Made by a program: the position numbers and the translations under genes. Shown here one piece after another: positions 1-9,277 of a DNA stretch of 39,131 nucleotides. The stretch's first letter is position 1, and each line of letters starts with the position of its first letter. Source of the stretch: Sphingobacteriales bacterium (GTDB lineage Bacteria > Bacteroidota > Bacteroidia > Chitinophagales > Chitinophagaceae). The notes under the pieces are model-generated. The model ran no database searches. It saw nothing but the letters and a program-made list of their open reading frames with translations, and was not told where the DNA came from. The stretch covers positions 1 through 39,131 of the forward strand of contig JACPOD010000055.1 in the NCBI GenBank assembly GCA_016185185.1. The letters are read 5' to 3'.

Positions 1-924
1 AGCAATTCCTATTACAAGAAACCAAGATGGCATGATGCTGTAAAAAACACTCTCTAAAAGAACAGCATGCGGATGCTGCGCTACAAAAGTTGCTGACTTT
101 AGCAAATCTTCCGTAGCAAATATTTCTCCTTTATGCTGTAACAACCAGGCACCCTGGCCGAGGTAGGTTAATATCAAACATGTTTTAACAAAAATCCAGC
201 TCACCCGTATATTGCCTCTACCACAATGTCCCAGGTCGCTGTACAATGCTTCTGCTCCGGTAGTACACAGGAAAACAGCACCCAATAACCAGAATCCTTC
301 AGGATATTGAGTTAATAATTCAATAGCATAAAGTGGAGAGAGTGCCCTCAATACATCCCATTCATGTGGTATGTTAACAGCTCCCAATATTGCCAGCATC
401 AAAAACCAGACACTCATAATTGGGCCAAATAGTTTACCAATACTGGCTGTACCAAACTGTTGCAATAAAAACAATAACAGTAGAATTGCAATTACGATGA
501 TAATAATTGTTTGCTGACTCAGGACGTGTTCTTTAAAATAAGGCATCACTTTTAACCCCTCTACGGCAGAAGCTACAGAAATTGGTGGCGTTATCATACC
601 ATCAGCCAGCAGAGCGGCACCACCCAGCATTGCTGCTTTTACCAGCCATTTACGGCGGCGTTTTACTAATGTGTATAAAGCAAATATTCCACCTTCACCA
701 CGGTTATCCGCTTTTAACGTAAGCAAGACATATTTAATAGTTGTTTGAAGTGTCAGCGTCCAGAAGATACAACTAAGGCTACCCAAAATGAGCAGCTCAT
801 CAATTTGTTTTCCGTTGATAAGTTCATTCATTACGTACAGGGGAGAGGTTCCGATGTCGCCGTAAATGATTCCTAGTGCAATAAGAAGACCAGCACCGGT
901 GGCCTTATTTAAATTTTTGCCCAC
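1..924 (-). CDS. kup: KUP-family potassium uptake protein (C-terminus beyond left edge)
   Basis: Low-affinity K+ transporter of the KUP/HAK/KT family in the inner membrane. The reverse strand is open for 308 codons from a GTG at 924-922 to the window edge, so the C-terminal half is missing. The N-terminus carries the family signature YGDIGTSPLYV around residues 20-30, then GEGGIFALYTLVKRRRKW and LLADGMITPPISVASAVEG, all diagnostic of KUP; hydrophobic membrane segments follow. There is no ATG between the upstream in-frame stop and this GTG, which decides the start. A full TTG-N19-TACCTTTG promoter lies 40-70 bases upstream. The family is very secure; the symbol is a family-level name. Confidence 0.93.
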   Translation of the reverse strand, partial: MGKNLNKATGAGLLIALGIIYGDIGTSPLYVMNELINGKQIDELLILGSLSCIFWTLTLQTTIKYVLLTLKADNRGEGGIFALYTLVKRRRKWLVKAAMLGGAALLADGMITPPISVASAVEGLKVMPYFKEHVLSQQTIIIIVIAILLLLFLLQQFGTASIGKLFGPIMSVWFLMLAILGAVNIPHEWDVLRALSPLYAIELLTQYPEGFWLLGAVFLCTTGAEALYSDLGHCGRGNIRVSWIFVKTCLILTYLGQGAWLLQHKGEIFATEDLLKSATFVAQHPHAVLLESVFYSIMPSWFLVIGIA

Positions 925-964
925 GTTTTTGGGAGTTGTATAAATAGGTTACGTTAAACGGTGT

Positions 965-994
965 CAAAGGTAATTGTTGTAATGATATTCACAA
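965..994 (-). promoter_or_regulatory. Promoter of the KUP gene (Bacteroidota -33/-7 type)
   Basis: On the reverse strand, TTG at 994-992 is followed by exactly 19 bases and TACCTTTG at 972-965, an exact match to the Bacteroidota consensus TTG-N19-TAnnTTTG. Transcription would start near 960, giving a leader of about 35 bases before the GTG. Confidence 0.7.
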
Positions 995-1132
995 CTTTTT
1001 GTTGGGATGACATACAGCTGTTAGGATAAAGAAGGAATAGAGGGAACCCGTAAAGTTTGAGCCTCCGCTTTCTAACAAGGATGGCCGGTTTTCTTACCAT
1101 TTCTTTAAATCCATCTGGCTTAACTTTGCTTT

Positions 1133-1615
1133 ATGAAAAACATTTTAGCAGCTACCACTTTCCTGTTTCTTCTCTCCTGTAATAATAGTGCAGATAATGT
1201 TACGGATAAAGAAGTAACCAATGATACGCTCTCTTTTGGCGAAAACCCCGGCGATACCCTATATTTCTGGAATGTAAATAATGAACAAAGCACCAGAACC
1301 AAAGTTTATACTGAGGAAGTAAGTAATCCCAATGTACAGGCCATCATCAACGGATTGAACATGGTTTATCCTGATATATTGCTTCAATTTAATAATGTAA
1401 GCAACGATACATTAAATGTTTCCATACCACAAAGCGAAAAATTAACCCAGCAAATGGGAACATCCGGGGCTTCACAATACTTTGCCACGGCCTGTGTCAA
1501 TTTATTTGAAGCACATAGTATCAACTATATTCATTTTGATTTTAAAGAAGGCGACCACGCCAGGCCGGGTATTTTTAGCCGGCAGCAGTTTGCAGATATA
1601 AAAGAAGCAAAATAA
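1133..1615 (+). CDS. Small lipoprotein, possibly GerMN-like
   Basis: A 160-residue secreted lipoprotein. Residues 1-16 form a short lipoprotein signal with lipobox LLSC (Cys16). The mature part has no transmembrane segment. Its C-terminal half (MGTSGASQYFATACVNLFEA, then a beta strand ending in EGDHARPG) resembles the GerMN fold found in spore-germination and other cell-surface proteins: a Gly-Ser-Gly turn, a helix, then a strand rich in acidic residues. That assignment is only by eye. A -7 element TAACTTTG sits at 1121-1128, just 4 bases before the ATG, so the mRNA would have almost no leader. It converges on fumarase, with a hairpin between the two. The lipoprotein call is firm; the function is unknown. 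Confidence 0.75.
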   Translation: MKNILAATTFLFLLSCNNSADNVTDKEVTNDTLSFGENPGDTLYFWNVNNEQSTRTKVYTEEVSNPNVQAIINGLNMVYPDILLQFNNVSNDTLNVSIPQSEKLTQQMGTSGASQYFATACVNLFEAHSINYIHFDFKEGDHARPGIFSRQQFADIKEAK

Positions 1616-1643
1616 AAACAGTTCCGCAGTAGCAGAACTGTTT
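1616..1643. terminator. Terminator between the lipoprotein and fumC
   Basis: Inverted repeat AAACAGTTC (1616-1624) and GAACTGTTT (1635-1643), extended inside by a GC pair. On the reverse strand it is followed by TTTATTTTG, so it ends fumC transcripts; the forward side is only moderately T-rich, so it may act both ways. Confidence 0.75.
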
Positions 1644-1664
1644 ACTGTTATTTTAAAGTACTAT

Positions 1665-3062
1665 TTAAATTTTGCCTACCATATTTGCAGGTATCACCCA
1701 TTCGTCAAATTGCTCTGGCGTTACATAACCTAATTTTACCGCCATATCTTTCAATGTGGTTCCTTCTTTATGGGCTTTTTGAGCAATCTCCGCCGCTTTA
1801 TAATAACCAATCTTTGTATTGAGAGCAGTTACCAGCATTAAACTATTCTCAACATGTTTTTTAATATTGGCTTCAATGGGTTCAATACCAACAGCACATT
1901 TATCATTAAAGCTTACACAGCCATCGCCTATCAGTCTTGCACTGTGTAAAAAGTTATAGATCATCACCGGCTTAAATACGTTAAGTTCAAAATGCCCGGT
2001 AGCGCCGCCAATATTTATAGCCACATCATTACCCATTACCTGTGCAGCGATCATGGTTAAAGCTTCACACTGTGTAGGGTTTACTTTACCTGGCATTATA
2101 GAAGAACCGGGTTCATTATCGGGAATAAATATTTCGCCGATACCACTTCTTGGGCCGCTGCTCAGCATCCGGATGTCGTTGGCAATCTTCATCAAACTCA
2201 CTGCCACTGTTTTTAAAGCCCCATGAGCTTCTACAATAGCATCATGTGCAGCCAATGCTTCAAATTTATTTTCTGCTGTAATAAATGGCAACCCGGTTAA
2301 AGCTGCAATATGTTTTGCCACGTTTTCAGAATAACCGGGAGGTGTATTTATGCCCGTACCAACAGCTGTTCCCCCAAGAGCCAGTTCACTTAAATGCGTT
2401 AAAGTATTTTTAATAGCTTTTAATCCGTGATTGAGTTGTGAAACATAGCCACTGAATTCCTGCCCCAGTGTAAGCGGTGTGGCATCCATAAAATGTGTAC
2501 GGCCAATCTTTACCACTTTCATAAACTGTTTGCTTTTGGCATCCAGTGTATCCCTTAATTTCTCAATTCCCGGAATGGTTGTTTCCACTAAAATTTTATA
2601 AGCTGCAATATGCATAGCAGTGGGAAAGGTATCGTTGCTCGACTGGGATTTATTTACATCATCATTAGGATGCAGGAATTTTTCTTTGTCTTCCAGTTTA
2701 CCCCCATTCAATACGTGACCCCTGTAAGCTACCACTTCATTTACATTCATATTGCTTTGCGTACCGCTTCCGGTTTGCCAAACCACTAATGGAAAATATG
2801 CGTCCAGTTTCCCCTCCAGGATCTCATCACACACTTTACCGATCAGATCACACTTTTCTTTTGATAAAACACCTGCATCAAAATTAGTTAAGGCTGCTGC
2901 TTTTTTTAAATAGGCAAATGCTTTAATAATTTCTTTGGGCATGCGATTAATGTCCTGTGCAATTTTAAAGTTGTCGATGCTGCGTTGTGTTTGTGCACCA
3001 TAATAGGCATCCACGGGAACTTTTACTTCACCCATGGTATCTTTTTCTATCCTGTATTCCAT
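1665..3062 (-). CDS. fumC: Class II fumarate hydratase
   Basis: Interconverts fumarate and L-malate in the TCA cycle, as a cytosolic iron-independent homotetramer. The 465 residues match the normal class II length. Signatures visible: [10 protein letters not shown] at about 97-106, [10 protein letters not shown] at 187-196 (with the substrate-contacting His190), and the fumarase/aspartase signature [11 protein letters not shown] at 319-329, which carries the catalytic-loop Ser. These separate it from aspartase and argininosuccinate lyase, although aspartase is a close relative. A -7 element TAACTTTG lies on the reverse strand at 3089-3082, about 20 bases before the ATG, without a clear -33 TTG. 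It is probably transcribed alone, ending at the hairpin at 1616-1643. Confidence 0.96.
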   Translation of the reverse strand: MEYRIEKDTMGEVKVPVDAYYGAQTQRSIDNFKIAQDINRMPKEIIKAFAYLKKAAALTNFDAGVLSKEKCDLIGKVCDEILEGKLDAYFPLVVWQTGSGTQSNMNVNEVVAYRGHVLNGGKLEDKEKFLHPNDDVNKSQSSNDTFPTAMHIAAYKILVETTIPGIEKLRDTLDAKSKQFMKVVKIGRTHFMDATPLTLGQEFSGYVSQLNHGLKAIKNTLTHLSELALGGTAVGTGINTPPGYSENVAKHIAALTGLPFITAENKFEALAAHDAIVEAHGALKTVAVSLMKIANDIRMLSSGPRSGIGEIFIPDNEPGSSIMPGKVNPTQCEALTMIAAQVMGNDVAINIGGATGHFELNVFKPVMIYNFLHSARLIGDGCVSFNDKCAVGIEPIEANIKKHVENSLMLVTALNTKIGYYKAAEIAQKAHKEGTTLKDMAVKLGYVTPEQFDEWVIPANMVGKI

Positions 3063-3120
3063 AACGTTTTCTATTGAGCCGCAAAGTTAAGTGATAACGA
3101 ATTTGCTGCTAATGTCTTTT

Positions 3121-3900
3121 TTATTTTCCTGTAAAAACAGGTTTTCGTTTTTCTAAAAATGCTGATGCCCCTTCTTTAGCATCAGCAGTGTCAAACAACT
3201 CTCCGAATGCGTCAATTTCTTTTTGCAATCCATCCGCATCACCCACTGAAGCTATATTAACCAGGGCGATAATATTCTTTATTGCAACAGGTGCTTTGGT
3301 GTTAATTACTGCAAGAAGTTCTTTTGTTTTATCCAATAGGTTCTCAGCAGGTACAACATAGTTCACTAAACCAAGTTGTTTGGCTTCATGGGCATCAATC
3401 ATATTTCCTGTCAGCATCAGTTCCATTGCCTTACCCTTACCTATTAATTGTGTTAATCGTTGTGTGCCACCGTAACCTGGTATCAATCCCAGGTTTACTT
3501 CTGGCTGACCAAATTTTGCATTTTCACCTGCCACACGAAAATGACAAGCCATTGCCAGTTCGCAACCACCGCCCAATGCAAAGCCATTAACGGCGGCTAT
3601 TATTGGCTTGAAACTATTTTCAATTTTATTGAAAACAAGGTCCTGGCCTTTTTTGGCTAATGCTTTCCCGCCTTCCCCATTCAATACAATAAACTCGCTG
3701 ATGTCAGCTCCTGCAATAAAAGCTTTTGGCCCGGCACCTGTAACAATTGCAGATTTTACATCTGCATTATTATTTACTTCATCTATTGCTGCACTTAATT
3801 CTTCAATTACTGTTTTATTCAGTGCATTTAATTTATCAGGACGGTTTATTGTAATAACACAGATTCCGTTTTCAATCGTTACAAGTAATGTTTGATACAT
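3121..3900 (-). CDS. Enoyl-CoA hydratase / crotonase family protein
   Basis: Hydrates 2-enoyl-CoA to 3-hydroxyacyl-CoA, or a related crotonase reaction, in fatty-acid or butanoate metabolism. The 259-residue protein starting MYQTLL has the oxyanion-hole segments GPKAFIAGADIS (about 57-68) and FALGGGCELAMACHF (107-121). Both catalytic glutamates of true hydratases are present: Glu114 in CELAM and Glu134 in GQPEVNLGLIPG. A longer reading frame runs to 3948, but the start at 3900 is preferred: the family begins here, and a -7 element TATTTTTG (3923-3916) lies just upstream and would fall inside the longer version. It sits apart from the window's thiolase. Substrate length cannot be read from the sequence. 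Confidence 0.92.
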   Translation of the reverse strand: MYQTLLVTIENGICVITINRPDKLNALNKTVIEELSAAIDEVNNNADVKSAIVTGAGPKAFIAGADISEFIVLNGEGGKALAKKGQDLVFNKIENSFKPIIAAVNGFALGGGCELAMACHFRVAGENAKFGQPEVNLGLIPGYGGTQRLTQLIGKGKAMELMLTGNMIDAHEAKQLGLVNYVVPAENLLDKTKELLAVINTKAPVAIKNIIALVNIASVGDADGLQKEIDAFGELFDTADAKEGASAFLEKRKPVFTGK

Positions 3901-4056
3901 AAAATCCTTTTTTTGCAAAAATAAGGTAAGCAAATGGTTAGCCACCAAAGCAAAAAACCGGTTTTTTAACTTGCTTGTAGTTTATTGATCAATACGAAAG
4001 GGTACGAACAAAAAGCTGGTGCTTAGTGTTTTTACATCATTCCTTATCTTCATTGC

Positions 4057-4659
4057 ATGAATTTATTGCAATGGATTGCCTACACAGGTACATTTGTATT
4101 TGCCCTTACCGGAGCATTTAAAGCAAGAACATTTAAGATGGATATTTTTGGCGGTATTGTGCTGGCTTTTGTTACGGCATATGGAGGCGGTACATTGAGA
4201 GATCTGCTGATTGGCATTAAACCGGTGAACTGGGTAAATGATAACGTAGCGCTGGCTTTAGTATTTTCCGGAACGGTTTTTACTTTTTTACTGAAACAAA
4301 ATGTGAATCGCTTTAAACGGACGATCTTTTATACAGATGCTATTGGGATAGGCTTGTTTACTGCCGCTGGTATTGAAGTGAGTTTAAGAAATGGGTTAAA
4401 TGATATTTATTCACTGGTGATGGGAGTTATAACAGCCACTTTTGGAGGATTGATAGCGGACATATTATGTAATTCAGTTCCCAATCTTTTAAAAAGAGGT
4501 GAACTATATGCTACTGCTTGTGCCATTGGTGGTGCAGTATATTTATCATTAAAAAGAATTCCCCTGGAGTATAATACCAATCTTTTTATCTGCGTACTGG
4601 TAGTGGTGGGAATAAGAATTTATTCGAAACGTAAACGCTTAACGTTACCGGAGATTTAA
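4057..4659 (+). CDS. TRIC/UPF0126 cation-channel family membrane protein
   Basis: A 200-residue inner-membrane protein of the trimeric intracellular cation (TRIC) channel family, the bacterial YadS/YicG group. It has about seven hydrophobic segments arranged as two three-helix repeats. The first repeat carries the hallmark [11 protein letters not shown] at about 48-58. The second carries [13 protein letters not shown] at about 130-142, where the usual Arg after the Gly pair is replaced, as the second motif reads GGLIAD rather than GGxxRD. Bacterial members conduct K+ and possibly other small ions; the substrate here is unknown. Its TAA shares the TTAA at 4656-4659 with the stop of the convergent B12-domain gene. 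Confidence 0.88.
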   Translation: MNLLQWIAYTGTFVFALTGAFKARTFKMDIFGGIVLAFVTAYGGGTLRDLLIGIKPVNWVNDNVALALVFSGTVFTFLLKQNVNRFKRTIFYTDAIGIGLFTAAGIEVSLRNGLNDIYSLVMGVITATFGGLIADILCNSVPNLLKRGELYATACAIGGAVYLSLKRIPLEYNTNLFICVLVVVGIRIYSKRKRLTLPEI

Positions 4660-5063
4660 AAACTACGGTGTTCTTTTACCCAGCTGCCAATATAATCTGC
4701 TATTTCATGTGTATTAGTGCCAGGATGGAATAGCTTACCCACTCCTAAATCGTTTAGTTGTTTAATATCATCTTCGGGAATAATACCACCACCGGTCAGC
4801 AATACATCATTCATCCCTTTTTCTTTCATCAGTGAAATAACTTTTGGAAACACAGTCATATGTGCACCACTTAATATGCTGATGCCAATGGCATCCACAT
4901 CTTCCTGTAGCGCAGCATTCACCACCATCTCCGGTGTTTGACGCAGGCCCGTATAAATTACTTCCATACCTGCATCCCGCAGGGCAGTGGCAATTACCTT
5001 GGCGCCGCGGTCGTGACCATCTAATCCTACCTTGGCAACTAATACTCTTAAAGGCCTGCTCAT
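4656..5063 (-). CDS. Free-standing cobalamin (B12)-binding domain protein
   Basis: A 135-residue single-domain protein matching the C-terminal B12-binding domain of methylmalonyl-CoA mutase and related mutases. The whole base-off/His-on signature is intact with textbook spacing: D15-x-H17-x-x-G20, 41 residues, S62-x-L64, then a GGG at 91-93. His17 would be the lower axial ligand to cobalt. With no catalytic TIM barrel fused, it should act as the small subunit of a split acyl-CoA mutase whose large subunit lies outside the window, or as a B12-binding partner protein. A -7-like TAAATTTG lies on the reverse strand at 5088-5081. The domain is certain; the partner is inference. Confidence 0.92.
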   Translation of the reverse strand: MSRPLRVLVAKVGLDGHDRGAKVIATALRDAGMEVIYTGLRQTPEMVVNAALQEDVDAIGISILSGAHMTVFPKVISLMKEKGMNDVLLTGGGIIPEDDIKQLNDLGVGKLFHPGTNTHEIADYIGSWVKEHRSF

Positions 5064-5097
5064 AAAAAATATTTAGAGTACAAATTTAAGCAATCTG

Positions 5098-6642
5098 TTA
5101 CCGAATAAACTGGTGTTTCAGTTTGTAAATACCCTTTTCAATAAACGTATTAAGTGAATCATTACCATTTTCAAACAAAATAAACTTCATCCCTGTTTCC
5201 CTGAAGAGCGGAATACTGAGAGAATCTTTAACAGTCATCTTTTCAAATTGCTGAAATACGATGTCATCTTTGTCCGGTATGCGATGGCCAACCAAGAGTA
5301 AATTTTTGATGTTATATTTATCCGGCATCCAAAAGAGGAAAGACGCATTATCGCTATACACTTCCGGAAGGCTAAACTCATTACGGTAATAATTTAAAGC
5401 TCCGGCTGAGAAATAACCTCGGCAATAGATCATTGTTTTATCTCTTGTTTCTTTGGGTAACCCATAATACACTTCTGAAGCTTTTTGTGCCATTTCTCTC
5501 CAACCGATCATATCAGCAAAATCCTGAGTAAGCGGATGATGTTCATGATCTTCCCATACGAAAGCACCAGTTTTATTTAATCCTGTTTTTTCATAGTACT
5601 TTACCAGCTGTATTGGTTTTGCCAAAGGCATAATTAAAGGAAGAGCGAATAAACTCAACGCTATTCCAAAAATTAATAAAGCATACCGGTACCATTTTAG
5701 TTTCTCCGTTATGGATTCAATATAAAATGCACCAAAGGCAAATAATACCGGGTAAGCTCCCAGGGCATAGTAATCTTTTCCCCGCAACACAATCAACAAT
5801 CCAATTACAACAAAATACGTCCAGCCAATAAACCGGAAAGGTTTCCCTTCTTTTCGAAACAATACAAACAACAATCCCGCAATCCAGGTAAATACAAACG
5901 GAAGATTCATCATAAACTGACTGATGATAAAACCAATACTGCTATTGTACTGGAGTTGTTCTTCCTGTAATTCTTTCATATGTGTAACAACAGGAAAGCG
6001 GTGATTGTATTGCCAGATAAGATTGGGAAGAAATATCAGCAACCCCGCCAACGCTGAAAAATAAAAATGTTTATTTAAGAAGATATTCCGTTTTGAAGTA
6101 AGCAAAAGGCCAGCTAAAATACTCAGTGCATAAAATGCTACAGAATACTTACTCATCATTCCCAAACCAGCAGCAATCCCAAAAACATAAAGCCATTTAT
6201 TAGCTCCTGTTTGTATAAACCGAATGATTCCGTAAGCCATCAACGTCCAGAAAAAGCAATCGAGGAAATTTGGTTGAAATAAAAAGAATAACAGAAGATA
6301 TCCATCTATAACAAAAGGGAGCCATCCCATCAAAATGGCAAATCGTTTACCCCCAAGTGAAACAATTATGTTAGCTACAAGCAAAAAAGTAAATACACTA
6401 AATAAGTCAGGCCACAACTTGATCCAGAAGATATGACCTCCCAATAAATTTGTCAGCCATGCAAATACACTGAGCAAAGGAGGCACTTCCATGTATCCCC
6501 ATGCCAGATGATTGCCTTCGGCCAGGTATAAGAACTCATCCCGATGCGGTTGATAGAAACTATCCTGTAATAAATAAGGAAAAATAAGTTTTATAGCAGC
6601 CAATATAAAAATGAAGCGTCGTAGTTTTTTTGATGGTTCCAT
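5098..6642 (-). CDS. GT39/ArnT-like membrane glycosyltransferase
   Basis: A 514-residue polytopic inner-membrane protein of the GT-C fold (dolichyl-phosphate-mannose mannosyltransferase/ArnT family). It likely moves a sugar from a polyprenyl-phosphate carrier to an acceptor on the periplasmic side. After a first helix (about 10-25), an extracytoplasmic loop holds PHRDEFLYLAEGNH at 32-45, with the acidic Asp35-Glu36 pair expected for catalysis. About ten further hydrophobic segments follow, then a soluble C-terminal domain of about 150 residues from near residue 350. The acceptor (lipid A, protein or glycan) cannot be told. It is divergent from the aldo/keto reductase across about 45 bases and 34 bases upstream of the B12-domain gene. 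Confidence 0.85.
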   Translation of the reverse strand: MEPSKKLRRFIFILAAIKLIFPYLLQDSFYQPHRDEFLYLAEGNHLAWGYMEVPPLLSVFAWLTNLLGGHIFWIKLWPDLFSVFTFLLVANIIVSLGGKRFAILMGWLPFVIDGYLLLFFLFQPNFLDCFFWTLMAYGIIRFIQTGANKWLYVFGIAAGLGMMSKYSVAFYALSILAGLLLTSKRNIFLNKHFYFSALAGLLIFLPNLIWQYNHRFPVVTHMKELQEEQLQYNSSIGFIISQFMMNLPFVFTWIAGLLFVLFRKEGKPFRFIGWTYFVVIGLLIVLRGKDYYALGAYPVLFAFGAFYIESITEKLKWYRYALLIFGIALSLFALPLIMPLAKPIQLVKYYEKTGLNKTGAFVWEDHEHHPLTQDFADMIGWREMAQKASEVYYGLPKETRDKTMIYCRGYFSAGALNYYRNEFSLPEVYSDNASFLFWMPDKYNIKNLLLVGHRIPDKDDIVFQQFEKMTVKDSLSIPLFRETGMKFILFENGNDSLNTFIEKGIYKLKHQFIR

Positions 6643-6686
6643 TTAAATACAAGATAAATTTTTCTTTTTAAGTGGTAAATTACAGG

Positions 6687-7676
6687 ATGCAATACAGAAA
6701 ATTTGGTCATACAGATCTACAGGTAAGTGAAATTGGTTTTGGTGCCTGGGCTATTGGCGGTGGTGCCATGATAGGTCAAACAGCGATAGGCTGGGGTGAT
6801 GCAGATGACAATGAATCCATAAAAGCTATTTACGCAGCATTGGATGCCGGTATCAATTTTTTTGACACCGCAGATATTTATGGATTAGGGCATTCAGAAT
6901 CATTACTGGGAAAAACAATTGGTGATAAAAAAGATATGATCATTGCCACTAAGGGTGGCAATGTATCCCGTAACGAACAATTTACGTTTGATTATTCCAA
7001 ACAACATATCCTTTCAGCCTGTGAAGCCAGTTTAAAAAGATTAAACAGGGAGGCAATAGATTATTATCAACTGCATACTGCCAGGATGCCGCATCTGCAA
7101 AACGGTGAATGTATAGAGGCAATGCAGCAACTGGAAAAAGAAGGAAAGATCCGCTATTGGGGAATATCCTTAAATACCTTTGATCCTTTACCTGAAGCTG
7201 AATTCTTTTTAGAAAGGAATATTGGTAATGGATTTCAACTGGTGCTCAACCTTATCAATCAAAGAGCATTGCCCTTGTTAAAAAAATCGGGTGATAATGG
7301 TTATGGGGTGATTGTAAGAATGGCTTTACAATTTGGGTTACTTACGGGTAAGTTTGATGACGGCGCAACATTCTCTGCTAACGATCACCGGGCAAACCGG
7401 CTGACTAAAGAAGTAATTGGCACTTCCAATAATGCATTGGCTCCGGTGTGGGACCTTTGTAAAAAATACCAATGCAATAAAACCCAATTAGCTTTAAGCT
7501 ATATTCTGAGCTATAAAGATGTATCCACCATCATCGCCGGAATAAGAACTACGGAACAGGTAAAATTAAATACCACCGGTTTATTTATACTGGATGAAGC
7601 AGATATGAAAATGATTGAAGCACTTGGTTCCACCACTATGCCTGCTGTAATGGATTTCATTCAGCAACAGGGTTAA
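6687..7676 (+). CDS. Aldo/keto reductase
   Basis: NAD(P)H-dependent oxidoreductase with a TIM-barrel fold, 329 residues, cytosolic. The catalytic tetrad is readable: Asp60 and Tyr65 in NFFDTADIYG, Lys89 in IATKGG and His130 in YYQLHTAR. The cofactor end carries SYILSYKDVSTIIAGIRT near the C-terminus. It most resembles the general-stress/YqkF-type AKRs; the substrate is unknown. The ATG at 6687 is chosen over a GTG at 6672 because the family starts at MQYRKFGHTDL and an A/G-rich stretch precedes it. Its TAA and the stop of gltX share the TTAA at 7673-7676. Confidence 0.92.
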   Translation: MQYRKFGHTDLQVSEIGFGAWAIGGGAMIGQTAIGWGDADDNESIKAIYAALDAGINFFDTADIYGLGHSESLLGKTIGDKKDMIIATKGGNVSRNEQFTFDYSKQHILSACEASLKRLNREAIDYYQLHTARMPHLQNGECIEAMQQLEKEGKIRYWGISLNTFDPLPEAEFFLERNIGNGFQLVLNLINQRALPLLKKSGDNGYGVIVRMALQFGLLTGKFDDGATFSANDHRANRLTKEVIGTSNNALAPVWDLCKKYQCNKTQLALSYILSYKDVSTIIAGIRTTEQVKLNTTGLFILDEADMKMIEALGSTTMPAVMDFIQQQG

Positions 7677-9193
7677 AACAATTCCAGTGCTTTGTTAATC
7701 CTTAAGATCGTTTCATTTTGTCCCAACATTTCCGCTATTTGAAATACAGGCGGACCAAATTTACCTCCCACCAGCATAATGCGGAGTGGCAGCTGTAATT
7801 CTCCCGGTTTGATATTTTTTTCTGCAGCTAAACTTTTAAATGCATTTTCTAATTCCACTAATTCCCAATTAATGATTTGAGACAATTGACCGGCATATTC
7901 AATAAAGAAATTTTTCTTGTCATCATTCCATTTAGGTTTTACTGCCTCTACATCCCATTGTTCCGGCGTTTTGAAAAAGAAACCTGCCTGTTCATAAAAA
8001 TCCGGTAACAAAGTACAACGGTCTTTCACCAGGCCAATTACTTTTTCGAGTACGGTATCATCATTCGTTTCAATTCCTTTTTTATTCAACACCTTTTTTA
8101 CATCCGGCATCAGCCTTCCGGCATCCAGTTTCTTCATCCACTCATGATTGAACCATTTCGCCTTTTCGAAATCAAACCTGGCGCCGCCTTTATGTACCCG
8201 GTCAATAGAAAATTTCTGAATCAATTCTTCTTTGGTAAATAATTCCTGTTCCGATCCTTCATTCCATCCTAATAAAGCGAGTAAGTTGATGAATGCTTCC
8301 GGTAAAAATCCTTTTTCACGAAATCCTTCTGTTAATTCATTAGTCTTTGGATCGGTCCAGTTCATTGCAAAAACAGGGAAACCATATTTGGCTCCATCTC
8401 TTTTGCTTAGTTTACCAGTTGGTCCCAGTATCAATGGCAAGTGTGCCCATTGCGGCATATTTTCTAATCCAAACAGGTATTTCCATAACAATACATGCAC
8501 CGGTGCACTGGGCAACCATTCTTCTCCACGAAAGGCATGCGTTATCTTCATCAAATAATCATCTACCACTACCGCTAAATGATAGGTAGGCATACCATCA
8601 GCTTTCAATAAAACCTTATCATCCACCAATGAGGTCTCATTACTGATCTCCCCACGGATCATGTCGGTAAAAGAAACAGTTTCTCCCTGTGGCATCTTTA
8701 TACGGATAACATGTCTTGCCTCCTCATCAAGTAATCTTTCTAATTCGTCTGCAGGAAGTGTAAGCGAATTTTTCATCTTTTCTCTTACATGTATATCATA
8801 TTGAGGCGATGGATTCTGCTCTGTCTTGTAAGCAGTACGCATTTGCTCCAGTTCTTCCGGTGTATCAAATGCATAATAAGCATTTCCCTGCTTCACTAAC
8901 TGCTCCGCATATTGGCGATAGATTTCCTTGCGTTCACTTTGGCGGTATGGACCATATGCCCCACTATGCACGGGGCTTTCGTCCGGAATCAGGCCACACC
9001 AGTTTAAACAATCAAAAATGTATTGCTCCGCACCTTCCACAAACCTGGTTTGATCAGTGTCTTCTATACGCAATATAAAATCGCCCCCTTGATGTTTGGC
9101 AAACAAATAATTGTATAAAACCGTTCTTACCCCGCCTAAATGCAAACCACCCGTGGGACTGGGCGCAAATCGTACCCTAACTTTTTTCGACAT
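7673..9193 (-). CDS. gltX: Glutamyl-tRNA synthetase
   Basis: Charges tRNA-Glu (or acts as a non-discriminating enzyme if GatCAB is present) in the cytosol; class Ib synthetase of 506 residues, full length. The N-terminus has the HIGH-equivalent FAPSPTGGLHLGG (about residues 8-20), followed by RIEDTDQTRF. The KMSKS-equivalent is KLSKRDG near residue 260. A C-terminal helical anticodon-binding domain follows. The frame is open to an ATG at 9217, but a perfect promoter (TTG 9228-9226, TATCTTTG 9206-9199) lies inside that extension, so translation must start at MSKKVRVRFAP (9193), a few bases from the transcript's 5' end. Its TAA overlaps that of the aldo/keto reductase. Confidence 0.96.
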   Translation of the reverse strand: MSKKVRVRFAPSPTGGLHLGGVRTVLYNYLFAKHQGGDFILRIEDTDQTRFVEGAEQYIFDCLNWCGLIPDESPVHSGAYGPYRQSERKEIYRQYAEQLVKQGNAYYAFDTPEELEQMRTAYKTEQNPSPQYDIHVREKMKNSLTLPADELERLLDEEARHVIRIKMPQGETVSFTDMIRGEISNETSLVDDKVLLKADGMPTYHLAVVVDDYLMKITHAFRGEEWLPSAPVHVLLWKYLFGLENMPQWAHLPLILGPTGKLSKRDGAKYGFPVFAMNWTDPKTNELTEGFREKGFLPEAFINLLALLGWNEGSEQELFTKEELIQKFSIDRVHKGGARFDFEKAKWFNHEWMKKLDAGRLMPDVKKVLNKKGIETNDDTVLEKVIGLVKDRCTLLPDFYEQAGFFFKTPEQWDVEAVKPKWNDDKKNFFIEYAGQLSQIINWELVELENAFKSLAAEKNIKPGELQLPLRIMLVGGKFGPPVFQIAEMLGQNETILRINKALELF

Positions 9194-9198
9194 AGGTG

Positions 9199-9228
9199 CA
9201 AAGATAAAATTTGCCATATGAACAACAA
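9199..9228 (-). promoter_or_regulatory. gltX promoter giving a nearly leaderless mRNA
   Basis: Reverse strand TTG at 9228-9226, 19 bases, TATCTTTG at 9206-9199: a perfect Bacteroidota promoter. Only CACCT separates the -7 box from the ATG at 9193, so the transcript would have essentially no 5' leader. This decides the gltX start codon. Confidence 0.75.
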
Positions 9229-9277
9229 GAGATAAAGTATCTGTTTAAATAATTACATTTGAACTCAATTCCATTGA

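Noticed and set aside
9194-9217. Longer N-terminus for gltX starting at 9217
   Set aside because: A full promoter lies inside the extra segment, and the synthetase family begins at the later Met.
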